64,000 nt of DNA from Imperialibacter sp040222385 (GTDB lineage: Bacteria; Bacteroidota; Bacteroidia; Cytophagales; Cyclobacteriaceae), in assembly GCF_040222385.1 (NCBI RefSeq), contig NZ_JAVKDF010000010.1, positions 62,001 to 126,000 of the forward strand, read 5' to 3'. A program made the translations under genes and the position numbers. Shown here in pieces: positions 35,193 to 43,587 of this stretch (position 1 is the stretch's first letter; each line of letters opens with the position of its first letter). A model generated the notes under the pieces. That model was given only the letters and a program-made list of their open reading frames with translations. It made no database searches and was not told where the DNA came from.

Positions 35193-35573
35193 TTATTTAT
35201 CCAATTGATAAATGGTTGTATTATCGCTCGAAAACATAAGATCACATACTTTCAGCAATCTACTGAGGTGCTCCTTTTCATAATCAGAAATTGACGTCAG
35301 ATTGGCAGATAAAATAAGGTCAAGGTTCCTGTCATAAATAATCACTTCAGGCGTAGTTTCAACGTCAAGAAAATCCGAGCCCACAACTATGACGTTGGAG
35401 CTTACTGTCTTCGGATCAATAGCAAACTCACCCATTGCATTGGGCTGAGCGTGCAAAGTGAAGAAGCCTACGAGAAGGGCTACGGCTATCCCCAGAATGA
35501 TAACAATGTTTTTAAAAGCAGGCAGAGAAGCGACTTTGAATATGGCTCCCTTTATTTGAGTTTTCGACCGCAT
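35193..35573 (-). CDS. Hypothetical single-helix membrane or exported protein
   Basis: 126 residues from the ATG at 35573 (an upstream in-frame TTG at 35642 would add an unlikely N-terminus). It has a basic N-terminus (RSKTQIKGAIFKVASLPAFK), a hydrophobic helix (NIVIILGIAVALLVGFFTLH), perhaps a non-cleaved anchor or signal ending HAQ, and a soluble acidic domain with VIIYDRNLDLILSANLTSIS. I recognise no family. The protein seems intact and is 36 bases upstream of pspC in the same direction, so they may be co-transcribed. Confidence 0.55.
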   Translation of the reverse strand: MRSKTQIKGAIFKVASLPAFKNIVIILGIAVALLVGFFTLHAQPNAMGEFAIDPKTVSSNVIVVGSDFLDVETTPEVIIYDRNLDLILSANLTSISDYEKEHLSRLLKVCDLMFSSDNTTIYQLDK

Positions 35574-35727
35574 GCCAAAAGGCTTGCAATTCAAATGCCA
35601 AACAAGGTAACTGTTTGATAAACAAGTTAATAGATGGAACAAGGAAGGTCTGGGCTGTAACGAAACCGGACACTTTTAGACCGGAGATTGTTCACCTTTG
35701 TTCGGGCGGACTGTCCTTTTTCAGCCC

Positions 35728-35988
35728 TTACTTGTCAACAATAATCTTCTTCACCTTTTGAAATTCTGTAGAAGCATCGATCATTTTAGTCCAATGGACT
35801 TTGGTGCCAGTCGCTTCCGACTGATAATAGAGCCCATCCTCTTCCTGAATCAATATACTTACGCCAAGATCGTACCTCAGAGACTCCACTTTGTCGCCAA
35901 CGGCAAGGGGCTGCTGCTCCAGATCAACCAGCTCAAGCTTTTTCTCTTTCCTGGGGGATTCTTTTTTTCTTTTGAATATGCCAAACAT
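35728..35988 (-). CDS. Small cytoplasmic hypothetical protein
   Basis: 86 residues from the ATG at 35988, giving MFGIFKRKKESPRKEKKLEL, a common start for small basic Bacteroidota proteins; an in-frame start farther upstream would run into the leader of the divergent SMP-30 gene. The C-terminal ~55 residues (LAVGDKVESLRYDLGVSILIQ, EDGLYYQSEATGTKVHWTKM) look like a small beta-rich domain, SH3-like by appearance. No known family. It is divergent from the lipoprotein gene at 36154. Confidence 0.6.
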   Translation of the reverse strand: MFGIFKRKKESPRKEKKLELVDLEQQPLAVGDKVESLRYDLGVSILIQEEDGLYYQSEATGTKVHWTKMIDASTEFQKVKKIIVDK

Positions 35989-36153
35989 CCTCGGGGTAAT
36001 TAATACATGAGAAAAATAGAGCAAACGCCGACGAATGTGAAAAGTTTTTTTACGAAAGCGAAAATTTACGTTTTGCACTCACTTCCCAATCAAAATATTC
36101 GGAAATTAACTACTCAAATATTTGTTGAAACTACTTTTAATATACCTACTCGT

Positions 36154-37185
36154 ATGAAACCTATTTACTATAGTGTGGCTATTGCCATTGTGATGAGCGG
36201 CTGTGGGTCGCAGAAATCGCAGACTGAAGAAGCTAGCAATGAAGAAGCATCGAAACCACAGGTAGTGGAGCGGCTGGATCCTGCTATTGACAAACTAATT
36301 GATAAAGACGCAAAACTCGAAATACTGGGAGAGGGCTACACCTGGGCAGAGGGGCCAGTGTGGGTGCCATCGCAGCAGATGGTGCTTTTTACTGACGTGC
36401 CTAACAATGTGGCTTACAAATGGAAGGAAGGTGAGGGTGTTAGCGTATTCCTGAAGCCTTCGGGCTACACTGCGGAAGCAGGAAAGGAAGAAAGGGAGCC
36501 TGGAGCCAACGGCCTTATTTTGGACGACCAGGGCAGGCTATTGCTGTGCCAGCACGGCGACAGAAGGGTGGCCAGGATGGATGCGCCCGTGGATGCGCCT
36601 GCCTCCAAATTTGTTACGTTGGTTGATAGGTTCGAGGGCAAGCGCCTGAATAGCCCAAATGACCTTATTTTGAGCAGCTGGGGAGATATTTACTTTACGG
36701 ATCCCCCATATGGTCTTACTGGCCTGGACGCCAGCCCTATCAAAGAGATTCCATTCAACGGCGTTTATCGGCTAAAGAAAAGTGGGAAAATCGAACTTGT
36801 CACGGATAAAATGTCCAAGCCCAATGGCATAGCCTTGTCGCCTGACGAGAAGACATTGTATGTAGCTAATTCTGACCCCGAAAGGTCAATTTGGATGTCT
36901 TTTCCGGTCAATGAAGATGGCTCTGTTGGAGAAGGGAAAGTCTTCTTTGATGCTACTGAATTGACGAAAATAACACCCGGAAATCCCGATGGGATGAAGG
37001 TAGATTCTAAAGGAAACATTTTTGCCACTGGCCCGGGTGGAGTAGTTGTTCTAAGTCCTTCCGGAAAGCATCTGGGCACAATAATCACCGGAGCACCAAC
37101 AGCCAATATTGCTTTTGCAGGCGACGACAAGGTGGTTTACATTACTTCCGAAAGTCGATTGCTAAGGATGAAGTTAAGGGACTAA
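36154..37185 (+). CDS. SMP-30/gluconolactonase-family lipoprotein
   Basis: 343 residues starting at the ATG that gives a lipoprotein signal with MSGC (Cys17); a longer in-frame start is rejected because it adds a polar extension before the signal. The rest is a six-bladed propeller of the SMP-30/gluconolactonase type: EGPVWVPSQQMVLFTDVP, PGANGLILDDQGRLLLCQHG, LNSPNDLILSSWGDIYFTDP and KPNGIALSPDEKTLYVANSD. The metal-binding Glu, Asn and Asp residues (EGP, SPND, NPDG) are present. It likely hydrolyses a sugar lactone in the periplasm; substrate unknown. Confidence 0.88.
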   Translation: MKPIYYSVAIAIVMSGCGSQKSQTEEASNEEASKPQVVERLDPAIDKLIDKDAKLEILGEGYTWAEGPVWVPSQQMVLFTDVPNNVAYKWKEGEGVSVFLKPSGYTAEAGKEEREPGANGLILDDQGRLLLCQHGDRRVARMDAPVDAPASKFVTLVDRFEGKRLNSPNDLILSSWGDIYFTDPPYGLTGLDASPIKEIPFNGVYRLKKSGKIELVTDKMSKPNGIALSPDEKTLYVANSDPERSIWMSFPVNEDGSVGEGKVFFDATELTKITPGNPDGMKVDSKGNIFATGPGGVVVLSPSGKHLGTIITGAPTANIAFAGDDKVVYITSESRLLRMKLRD

Positions 37186-37196
37186 GCCTGGATAAG

Positions 37197-37664
37197 TTAG
37201 TAGAGCCAAATAATGAGGTCTTTGGCGTATTTTACAAAAAGGGTGAGAATAATGCCCCAAAAAATGGCACTCACCCACATCGGCCCAATGATCTGTTCCT
37301 TTTTCACACCGAGCGTATTGAGTATCAGCGCACCACCTATCGGTGTGATGAATAGTGGGGAAAAGAAGGACACTCCGTAGACACCATATTTTTTCCAGAG
37401 GGTCACGAAAAGCCGTTTCTTTTTTGTGAATTTCTTTTCGTTGGGTTTCGGTTTGAAAAAGCGGCTGGTGAGGAAGCGAACCTGCTCACCAAAGTAGGTG
37501 ACCAGGTAAACCATGGTCATCATACCCGCTACTGAAAGCCCGAAGGTGACAAAAATATTCAGCCCTGAAGAAATACCAATAGTGGGGCCGACAATGAACT
37601 TAAACATGCTAAGAACATAAACGCCCAGGTATTTCAGGAGTTCGGCTACGAAATTGATCTGCAT
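37197..37664 (-). CDS. Small polytopic membrane protein (possibly Sm_multidrug_ex-like)
   Basis: 155 residues with about four hydrophobic segments (about 5-28, 33-58, 95-118, 130-150) and a central basic loop KPKPNEKKFTKKKR. The segments GVYVLSMFKFIVGPTIGI and FFSPLFITPIGGALILN, with repeated Pro-Gly turns, resemble re-entrant motifs of the small multidrug export or DedA-like families, but similarity is weak by eye. It ends 12 bases from the convergent SMP-30 gene. Function is unknown. Confidence 0.5.
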   Translation of the reverse strand: MQINFVAELLKYLGVYVLSMFKFIVGPTIGISSGLNIFVTFGLSVAGMMTMVYLVTYFGEQVRFLTSRFFKPKPNEKKFTKKKRLFVTLWKKYGVYGVSFFSPLFITPIGGALILNTLGVKKEQIIGPMWVSAIFWGIILTLFVKYAKDLIIWLY

Positions 37665-37735
37665 ATATACAGGGTGAAAGCAATATTAAAAAGTTGGAGT
37701 TATCACTTTCCAAATCAACACCAATCGTCAACGAA

Positions 37736-38386
37736 TCATTCTTTGGTACCGAAAGATAAGTCGCCGGCATCGCCAAGGCCGGGCACGATATAAGCCATTT
37801 CATTTAAATGGCTGTCTTTGGCCCAAGTCCATATACTTCCCGGGTGATCGATTGATTCTTCCAGATAGCTGATACCTTCGGGAGCGCTTATCACCGACAT
37901 GACATGAACGGCTTTCGGGTGGCCATATTTCAAGCATTGGTTGAAAGCCTTCACTAGCGATTTTCCGGTAGCCAGCATTGGATCAATTAATACGAGTTGT
38001 TTGTTGTCAAGGTTGGGCAAAGCAGAATAATTAAGTGTTATCAATAAATCTTTTGCAGAGCCCTCTTCCCTGTAGGCGCCAATAAAGCCAGATTCTGCCT
38101 GGTCAAAAATGTTCAGAAACCCCTGATAGAAGGGAATCCCTGCTCTTAGAACAGTCACCATTACCAGGTCGTTGACCGGCACTTCTGCTTGCGATGTCCC
38201 CAGAGGCGTAACCACCTCGCTTTTTTTTGCCAGCAGCGTTTTCGAAAACTCGTAGGCCATCAGCTCGCCCAGCCGCTCCAAATTGGCACGGAAACGAAGC
38301 CTGTCCTTCTGTATCGAGGTATCCCTTAATTCACACAAAAACTGGTTGGCTATTGAGGTTTGCTGATTTAAAATATGAATCTTCAT
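37736..38386 (-). CDS. upp: Uracil phosphoribosyltransferase
   Basis: Salvages uracil to UMP with PRPP. 216 residues from the ATG at 38386 (MKIHILNQQ), the usual N-terminus; a longer in-frame start is rejected. It has VTVLRAGIPFYQGFL, the PRPP loop LVLIDPMLATGKSLV, VMSVISAPEGISYL, and the C-terminal YIVPGLGDAGDLSFGT that binds uracil. It is divergent from the M42 peptidase gene. Confidence 0.95.
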   Translation of the reverse strand: MKIHILNQQTSIANQFLCELRDTSIQKDRLRFRANLERLGELMAYEFSKTLLAKKSEVVTPLGTSQAEVPVNDLVMVTVLRAGIPFYQGFLNIFDQAESGFIGAYREEGSAKDLLITLNYSALPNLDNKQLVLIDPMLATGKSLVKAFNQCLKYGHPKAVHVMSVISAPEGISYLEESIDHPGSIWTWAKDSHLNEMAYIVPGLGDAGDLSFGTKE

Positions 38387-38496
38387 GGCAATTCTTTTGA
38401 GATGTTTCAATTTCATAAATTTAACCGCCATTAAAAAGCATCCGATGACCATGGGGGTGATTCCCCAGGGTTGACATTAAGAAAACTGGAAAATCC

Positions 38497-39408
38497 ATGA
38501 AGCTATTGAAAGACCTATGTGCCGTGCATGCGCCTTCAGGCGATGAGGCTCCTATGAAGGAGTTCTTGCTATCTTATATAAACAGGCAGCAAAAGACATG
38601 GAAGGTGAAGCCTGAGCTTATACAGGGGCCGGAGTTTCAGGATTGCCTCATCCTGGCCTTTGGCAATCCCAGAACAGCAATTTTTGCGCACATGGACTCC
38701 ATTGGGTTTACTGTCAGGTACGACAATCAACTGGTGCCTATTGGCGGGCCAGATGCCGATACCGGTACGCTGTTGGTAGGAGAGGATAGCCTTGGGCCTA
38801 TCGAATGCAAGCTTGTGTTAAATGAAGAAGGCCGTGCCTTTTATGAATTTGGTCGAGCCATTGATAGGGGCACCGGGCTTACCTACAAATGCAACTTTCG
38901 ACAACACGACGACATGGTAACTACTTGTTATCTTGATAACCGTTTGGGCGTTTATAATGCCTTGAAAGTAGCGGAAACGCTAGAGCACGGTGTGATAGTC
39001 TTCAGTGCATGGGAAGAACACGGAGGTGGTTCGGTGCAATACCTCACCAAATATTTGTACGAGCGCTGGCAGATAAAACAGGCACTGGTCTCGGACATTA
39101 CCTGGGTAACGGACGGAGTGCATCATGGCAAAGGTGTGGTGGTGTCAATGAGAGACAAAAACATTCCAAGGAAATCCTATGTGGATAGGATCATAGCTAT
39201 CGCTCAGTCGTCAGGTGTGCCTTTTCAGCTAGAGGTAGAAGGGAGTGGTTCTTCTGATGGTCGGGACGTGCAAATTTCTCCCTATCCCATCGACTGGTGT
39301 TTTGTGGGGGCTCCTGAAAGTAACGTACACTCACCGAACGAAACCGTGCACAAAGACGACATCTTTGCTATGGTTAGTCTGTATGAAGTACTGATGGCTG
39401 AATTGTAG
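38497..39408 (+). CDS. M42-family metallo-aminopeptidase
   Basis: 303 residues with the dinuclear metal motifs of the M42/PepA-like clan: FAHMDSIGF (His-x-Asp), YLDNRLGVYNALK (bridging Asp), FSAWEEHGGGS (catalytic Glu-Glu), VSDITW (Asp) and SNVHSPNETVHKDD (His). N-terminal KDLCAVHAPSGDEAPMKEFL is typical. It is somewhat shorter than standard M42 enzymes (~350), with a compact dimerisation insert. It probably trims peptides in the cytoplasm. Confidence 0.85.
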   Translation: MKLLKDLCAVHAPSGDEAPMKEFLLSYINRQQKTWKVKPELIQGPEFQDCLILAFGNPRTAIFAHMDSIGFTVRYDNQLVPIGGPDADTGTLLVGEDSLGPIECKLVLNEEGRAFYEFGRAIDRGTGLTYKCNFRQHDDMVTTCYLDNRLGVYNALKVAETLEHGVIVFSAWEEHGGGSVQYLTKYLYERWQIKQALVSDITWVTDGVHHGKGVVVSMRDKNIPRKSYVDRIIAIAQSSGVPFQLEVEGSGSSDGRDVQISPYPIDWCFVGAPESNVHSPNETVHKDDIFAMVSLYEVLMAEL

Positions 39409-39422
39409 TCAAGCGGGGTTGC

Positions 39423-39461
39423 AAGGCAAATGATTGTGTATTTCAAACAGCTATTTGCCTT
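39423..39461 (+). repeat. Inverted repeat between the M42 peptidase and hpt genes
   Basis: AAGGCAAAT (39423-39431) and ATTTGCCTT (39453-39461) form a perfect 9-bp stem with a 21-base loop. No T tract follows, so it is not a standard terminator; it lies 16 bases before the hpt ATG and may act in the leader of hpt. Confidence 0.5.
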
Positions 39462-39477
39462 AAAATACTAAAGAGGT

Positions 39478-40005
39478 ATGATGATAAACAGCAAGGAATT
39501 TGAGCCATACATAGATCGCAGCCAGATTAGCAATAGACTCAACGAGCTTGCTGAGCAAATTGACTCGGATTATGCTGGGAAAAGCCTTGTGATGCTTGCC
39601 GTGCTGAACGGTGCCTTCATTTTTGCCGGCGATCTTATTCGTTTGCTCAAGGTCGATGCTGAGGTTTCCTTTGTAAAGCTGAAGTCTTACAGAGGGACGG
39701 CCTCAACCGGCGAAGTGCAAACTCTGATAGGGCTCATGCATGAGTTGAAAGACAGAGAAGTGTTGATTGTAGAGGATATTATAGACACAGGGCGCACAAT
39801 GAGCAAACTTTTGGAAATGGTTTGGGAGCAGTCGCCAGCATCAGTTAAAGTCTGCACGCTACTGGTAAAACCTGATGTTTTTAAGAACAAATATCAACTT
39901 GATTACGTTGGTTTCAGCATTCCTGATAAGTTTGTTGTGGGCTACGGACTTGACTATGACGAGCTAGGCAGGCAACTGCCAGACATCTATAAAATTAAAG
40001 ACTGA
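39478..40005 (+). CDS. hpt: Hypoxanthine phosphoribosyltransferase
   Basis: Purine salvage enzyme converting hypoxanthine (and guanine) to the nucleotide with PRPP. 175 residues; the PRPP-binding loop VLIVEDIIDTGRTMSKL and the substrate segment VSFVKLKSYRGT are visible, as is the C-terminal KFVVGYGLDYDE. It is the first of hpt-adk-obg, which lie within ~70 bases of each other. Confidence 0.94.
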   Translation: MMINSKEFEPYIDRSQISNRLNELAEQIDSDYAGKSLVMLAVLNGAFIFAGDLIRLLKVDAEVSFVKLKSYRGTASTGEVQTLIGLMHELKDREVLIVEDIIDTGRTMSKLLEMVWEQSPASVKVCTLLVKPDVFKNKYQLDYVGFSIPDKFVVGYGLDYDELGRQLPDIYKIKD

Positions 40006-40076
40006 AGTTTGTAATTCTTTTTTTGATAAGTATTTCGGATTTTTGGCCCTTTGTAAAAGAAACGAAACCTACTGTA

Positions 40077-40649
40077 ATGCTGAATATTGTTTTGTTTGGC
40101 CCTCCGGGTGCCGGTAAAGGAACCCAGAGTGAGAAGCTGATTAGCAAATATCACCTGACGCATATATCGACTGGCGACTTGTTTCGCAAGCACCTTACTG
40201 AAGGCACCGAGCTTGGAAAGCTAGCTCAGAAGTACATGGATGATGGCAAGTTGGTCCCAGATGAGGTGGTCATAGGCATGGTAGATGACAAGCTGAAGTC
40301 TACCGATGGGTCGTCGGGGGTTATTTTCGATGGCTTTCCACGCACTGTTAATCAGGCAGAGGCACTGGACAAGTTGCTCAATGGTATGGGAGAACCTATC
40401 AAAGGAATGATAGCGCTCAATGTTCCTGAAGCTGAGTTAAGGGTTAGGATCAAAGAAAGGGGTAAGACTTCTGGTAGAGCGGATGACCAGGACGAAGCCA
40501 AAATAACCACCCGGATAAAAGTTTATCAGGATGAGACGATGCCGGTAGCTAATTACTACAAGTCGCAAAGTAAATACCATCAAATAGAGGGAGTTGGTGA
40601 AATAGAAGAGATATTTCACGACATTTGCAGCGTAATAGACTCTTTCTGA
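40077..40649 (+). CDS. adk: Adenylate kinase
   Basis: Interconverts ATP + AMP and 2 ADP. 190 residues from ATG 40077, which places the P-loop at the N-terminus (MLNIVLFGPPGAGKGTQSEKL); an upstream in-frame start at 40023 is rejected. The AMP-binding STGDLFRKHL and FDGFPRTVNQAEAL are present. The short LID (KTSGRADDQDEAKI) has no zinc cysteines, the short form common in Bacteroidota. Confidence 0.96.
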   Translation: MLNIVLFGPPGAGKGTQSEKLISKYHLTHISTGDLFRKHLTEGTELGKLAQKYMDDGKLVPDEVVIGMVDDKLKSTDGSSGVIFDGFPRTVNQAEALDKLLNGMGEPIKGMIALNVPEAELRVRIKERGKTSGRADDQDEAKITTRIKVYQDETMPVANYYKSQSKYHQIEGVGEIEEIFHDICSVIDSF

Positions 40650-40709
40650 GAGTAAAAGAAATAAGGAGGGGGATGCTTTTCCATGGCGAAAAGCGTCCTC
40701 ATTTATTAT

Positions 40710-41702
40710 ATGGCTGACAATAACTTCATTGATTACGTAAAAATTAGCTGCAAGTCGGGCAACGGCGGAGCTGGTTCAGTTCACTTTCATCAGGAAAAAT
40801 TTATCGATAAGGGAGGGCCCGACGGCGGTGATGGTGGCCGGGGTGGCCACATTATTCTAAAAGGAAATTCTCAACTGTGGACTTTGCTACACCTCAAATA
40901 CCGAAAGCACATCATTGCAGAAAACGGTGTGGCAGGCGCAGGTGACAAATGCACGGGTGCTCAGGGTAAAGACATTATTCTGGATGTCCCATTGGGCACG
41001 GTTGCCCGGGATGCCGAAACAGGGAAGAAGCTGCTCGAAATTGTCGAGGATGGTCAAAAAGTCATCTTAAAAAAGGGTGGCCTCGGAGGACTGGGCAACG
41101 ATCATTTTAAATCGCCCACAAATCAAGTGCCTACCTATGCCCAGCCAGGTACGCCAGGTGAGGAGGGTTGGGTAATCCTGGAGCTGAAACTTTTAGCCGA
41201 TGTAGGCCTTGTGGGGTTTCCAAATGCCGGAAAGTCGACGCTTCTTTCCGTTATTTCAGCAGCAAGGCCCGAAATAGCCGATTATCCTTTTACCACCCTC
41301 ACGCCCAATTTGGGTGTTGTGCCCTACCGGGACTTTAAGTCGTTTGTGGTAGCCGACATACCAGGCATCATCGAAGGTGCAGCTGAGGGAAAAGGCCTCG
41401 GGGTGCGCTTTCTGCGACATATCGAGCGAAATTCTATTCTCTTGTTTATGCTCCCTGCCGATGCTTCAGATATCAAAAAAGAATACTACATCCTTCTCAA
41501 CGAGCTCAAAAAGTTCAACCCGGAACTACTGGATAAGCAACGGCTCCTGGCGATCACGAAGTCGGATATGCTCGATGAGGAGCTCATGACGGAGATGAAA
41601 GCAGAGCTGCCCGACGATGTAGAAGCCATATTTATTTCAAGCGTAACCCAACAAGGCATACAGGAACTGAAGGATAAGATTTGGCAAACCATTAACAGCT
41701 AG
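40710..41702 (+). CDS. obg: GTPase ObgE/CgtA
   Basis: Essential ribosome-associated GTPase. 330 residues from the ATG at 40710 (MADNNFIDYVKISCKSG), preferred over the ATG 27 bases upstream. The glycine-rich Obg domain (GGPDGGDGGRGGHIIL) precedes the G domain with P-loop GFPNAGKSTLLS, DIPGIIEGA and TKSD. The C-terminal OCT domain is absent, as in many short Obg proteins. It follows adk by ~60 bases. Confidence 0.95.
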   Translation: MADNNFIDYVKISCKSGNGGAGSVHFHQEKFIDKGGPDGGDGGRGGHIILKGNSQLWTLLHLKYRKHIIAENGVAGAGDKCTGAQGKDIILDVPLGTVARDAETGKKLLEIVEDGQKVILKKGGLGGLGNDHFKSPTNQVPTYAQPGTPGEEGWVILELKLLADVGLVGFPNAGKSTLLSVISAARPEIADYPFTTLTPNLGVVPYRDFKSFVVADIPGIIEGAAEGKGLGVRFLRHIERNSILLFMLPADASDIKKEYYILLNELKKFNPELLDKQRLLAITKSDMLDEELMTEMKAELPDDVEAIFISSVTQQGIQELKDKIWQTINS

Positions 41703-41774
41703 TGTCATCTTGTCAGTCAGAAGGGGTTTGGCAAAGTAATTGACTCTTGCTGGCAGGAATTAATGTTTCTTGAA

Positions 41775-42353
41775 ATGGCAAAAAAAAACGTGGAAGAGAA
41801 CAAAGAAACTATTGAGAATAGTGTAGAAGAGCAGGTTTTGGAGAGCGAAAATGCCAATGCCTCTGAAGAGAGTACTGACAATGGGTCAGATGCTGCTGAA
41901 GACGAAATGACTGCACTGAAGAGAGAATTGGAAGAGTCGAAAGATAAATACCTGAGGCTTTATTCTGAGTTTGATAACTATAGAAGAAGAACAGCCAAAG
42001 AAAGGGTGGAACTTATAAAAACGGCTGGTGAGGACGTATTGGCCGTACTTATTCCTGTGGTAGACGACTTTGAAAGGGCAAAAAAATCAATAGATAGTGA
42101 AGAGGTTGAGGCTTCAGTAAAAGAAGGTATTGATCTTATTTACAACAAACTAATCAAGGTGCTTGACCAAAAAGGGCTGAAGGCCATGGAAGTTGACGCA
42201 GGCCACGAGTTCGACCCCGAATTACACGAAGCGGTGACTCAGTTTCCTGCACCCGACGAGTCGTTGAAGGGAAAGGTGATAGATGTCGTGGAGAAGGGAT
42301 ACGTTTTGGGTGACAAGGTCATCAGGTTTGCAAAAGTGGTAACAGGGGCATAA
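41775..42353 (+). CDS. grpE: Nucleotide exchange factor GrpE
   Basis: 192 residues from the ATG at 41775 (MAKKNVEENKET); an in-frame ATG 12 bases upstream is also possible. Acidic, disordered N-terminus (residues 1-60), then a long coiled-coil (KDKYLRLYSEFDNYRRRTAKERVEL) and the C-terminal beta domain with AVTQFPAP and GYVLGDKVIRFAKVVT. It releases ADP from DnaK. It ends 6 bases before the preferred dnaJ ATG; dnaK itself is not in the window. Confidence 0.94.
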   Translation: MAKKNVEENKETIENSVEEQVLESENANASEESTDNGSDAAEDEMTALKRELEESKDKYLRLYSEFDNYRRRTAKERVELIKTAGEDVLAVLIPVVDDFERAKKSIDSEEVEASVKEGIDLIYNKLIKVLDQKGLKAMEVDAGHEFDPELHEAVTQFPAPDESLKGKVIDVVEKGYVLGDKVIRFAKVVTGA

Positions 42354-42359
42354 TTGACT

Positions 42360-43487
42360 ATGGCGAAAAGAGACTTTTACGAAATCTTAGGAGTAGAAAA
42401 GGGCGCACCACAGGAGGAAATAAAGAAGGCTTATAGAAAAATAGCCATCAAATTTCACCCTGACAAAAACCCCAATGACCCTACGGCTGAGGAAAAATTC
42501 AAAGAGGCAGCCGAAGCTTATGAAGTACTGAGTAATGCCGAGAAGCGCCAACGCTATGATCGTTATGGTCATCAGGGTGTTGGTGGTGCCCCGGGTGGCG
42601 GCTTCAGTGGCGGTGGCATGTCAATGGACGACATCTTTGACCAGTTCGGCGATATTTTCGGCGGCGGTGGCGGCAGCCCTTTTGAAAGCTTTTTTGGAGG
42701 CGGACGCTCCGGTCGTGGCGGTGGTCGAAAGGGGTCTAATCTTCGCATCAAGCTGAAGCTTACCCTGGTAGAAATAGCAAACGGCGTTGAAAAGAAAATA
42801 AAAGTGACAAGGCTGGTAACTGCTCCAGGCGTTACTTACGCTACCTGCTCTACCTGCGGCGGCGCTGGTCAGGTGAGGAAGGTAGTTAACACCATGCTTG
42901 GCCAAATGGTATCCAGCAGCACTTGTAGTGCTTGTGGTGGCTCTGGCCAAAGAGTTGACAAACGGCCACCCGGCGTAGATAGCTCAGGCTTGCAGCCTCA
43001 GGAAGAAGTGATCAGCATCAAAATCCCGGCTGGTGTTTCTGATGGTATCCAATTGTCAATGTCTGGCAAAGGTAACGTTGCTCCTGGTGGCGGAACGCCC
43101 GGCGACTTGCTGATTGTGGTGGAAGAGATTGAGGATGATTTGCTGAAAAGAGATGGCAACAACGTTATATTTGATTTGTACCTCAACTTCGCCGACGCTG
43201 CCCTCGGTACTTCACTGGAAGTGCCAACTATCGATGGCAACGTAAAAATAAAAATTGAGCCAGGCACCCAGAGCGGTAAACTACTCAGGCTGAGAAGCAA
43301 AGGTATTCCTGACCTGAACGGCTATGGCCGGGGTGACCAGCTAATCCACGTCAATGTTTGGACACCCAAAACACTCGACAAAGAAGAGAGGGAAATACTC
43401 GAAAGATTCAGAGAATCTGACAATTTCAGCCCTAATCCAGGCAAATCGGAAAAAGGGTTCTTCGATAAAATGAAAGAATTCTTTTAA
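42360..43487 (+). CDS. dnaJ: Chaperone DnaJ with only one zinc centre
   Basis: 375 residues from ATG 42360 (a TTG two codons upstream abuts the grpE stop). The J domain has HPD at 33-35, then a Gly/Phe-rich region (73-125). The cysteine-rich domain has only two CxxCxGxG motifs (Cys163/166, Cys189/192) instead of four: the positions of motifs 1 and 4 are taken by RLVTAPGV and RPPGVDSSG. This leaves the Zn-II centre and removes Zn-I. C-terminal substrate domains are intact. The pattern is, from memory, shared with other Bacteroidota. Confidence 0.95.
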   Translation: MAKRDFYEILGVEKGAPQEEIKKAYRKIAIKFHPDKNPNDPTAEEKFKEAAEAYEVLSNAEKRQRYDRYGHQGVGGAPGGGFSGGGMSMDDIFDQFGDIFGGGGGSPFESFFGGGRSGRGGGRKGSNLRIKLKLTLVEIANGVEKKIKVTRLVTAPGVTYATCSTCGGAGQVRKVVNTMLGQMVSSSTCSACGGSGQRVDKRPPGVDSSGLQPQEEVISIKIPAGVSDGIQLSMSGKGNVAPGGGTPGDLLIVVEEIEDDLLKRDGNNVIFDLYLNFADAALGTSLEVPTIDGNVKIKIEPGTQSGKLLRLRSKGIPDLNGYGRGDQLIHVNVWTPKTLDKEEREILERFRESDNFSPNPGKSEKGFFDKMKEFF

Positions 43488-43499
43488 AAGTTATATCGG

Positions 43500-43530
43500 A
43501 ATGCAGTTTCATCGAAAGGAACTGCATTTT
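43500..43530 (+). terminator. Rho-independent terminator after dnaJ
   Basis: AATGCAGTT (43500-43508) and AACTGCATT (43520-43528) with T-rich sequence after. It separates dnaJ from the exported protein gene downstream and overlaps a spurious upstream start of that gene. Confidence 0.78.
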
Positions 43531-43587
43531 TTATTATTTTCTTTCAACATTCGCAACTCTCTGTGCTGTATATCGTTGATAGGCTCT

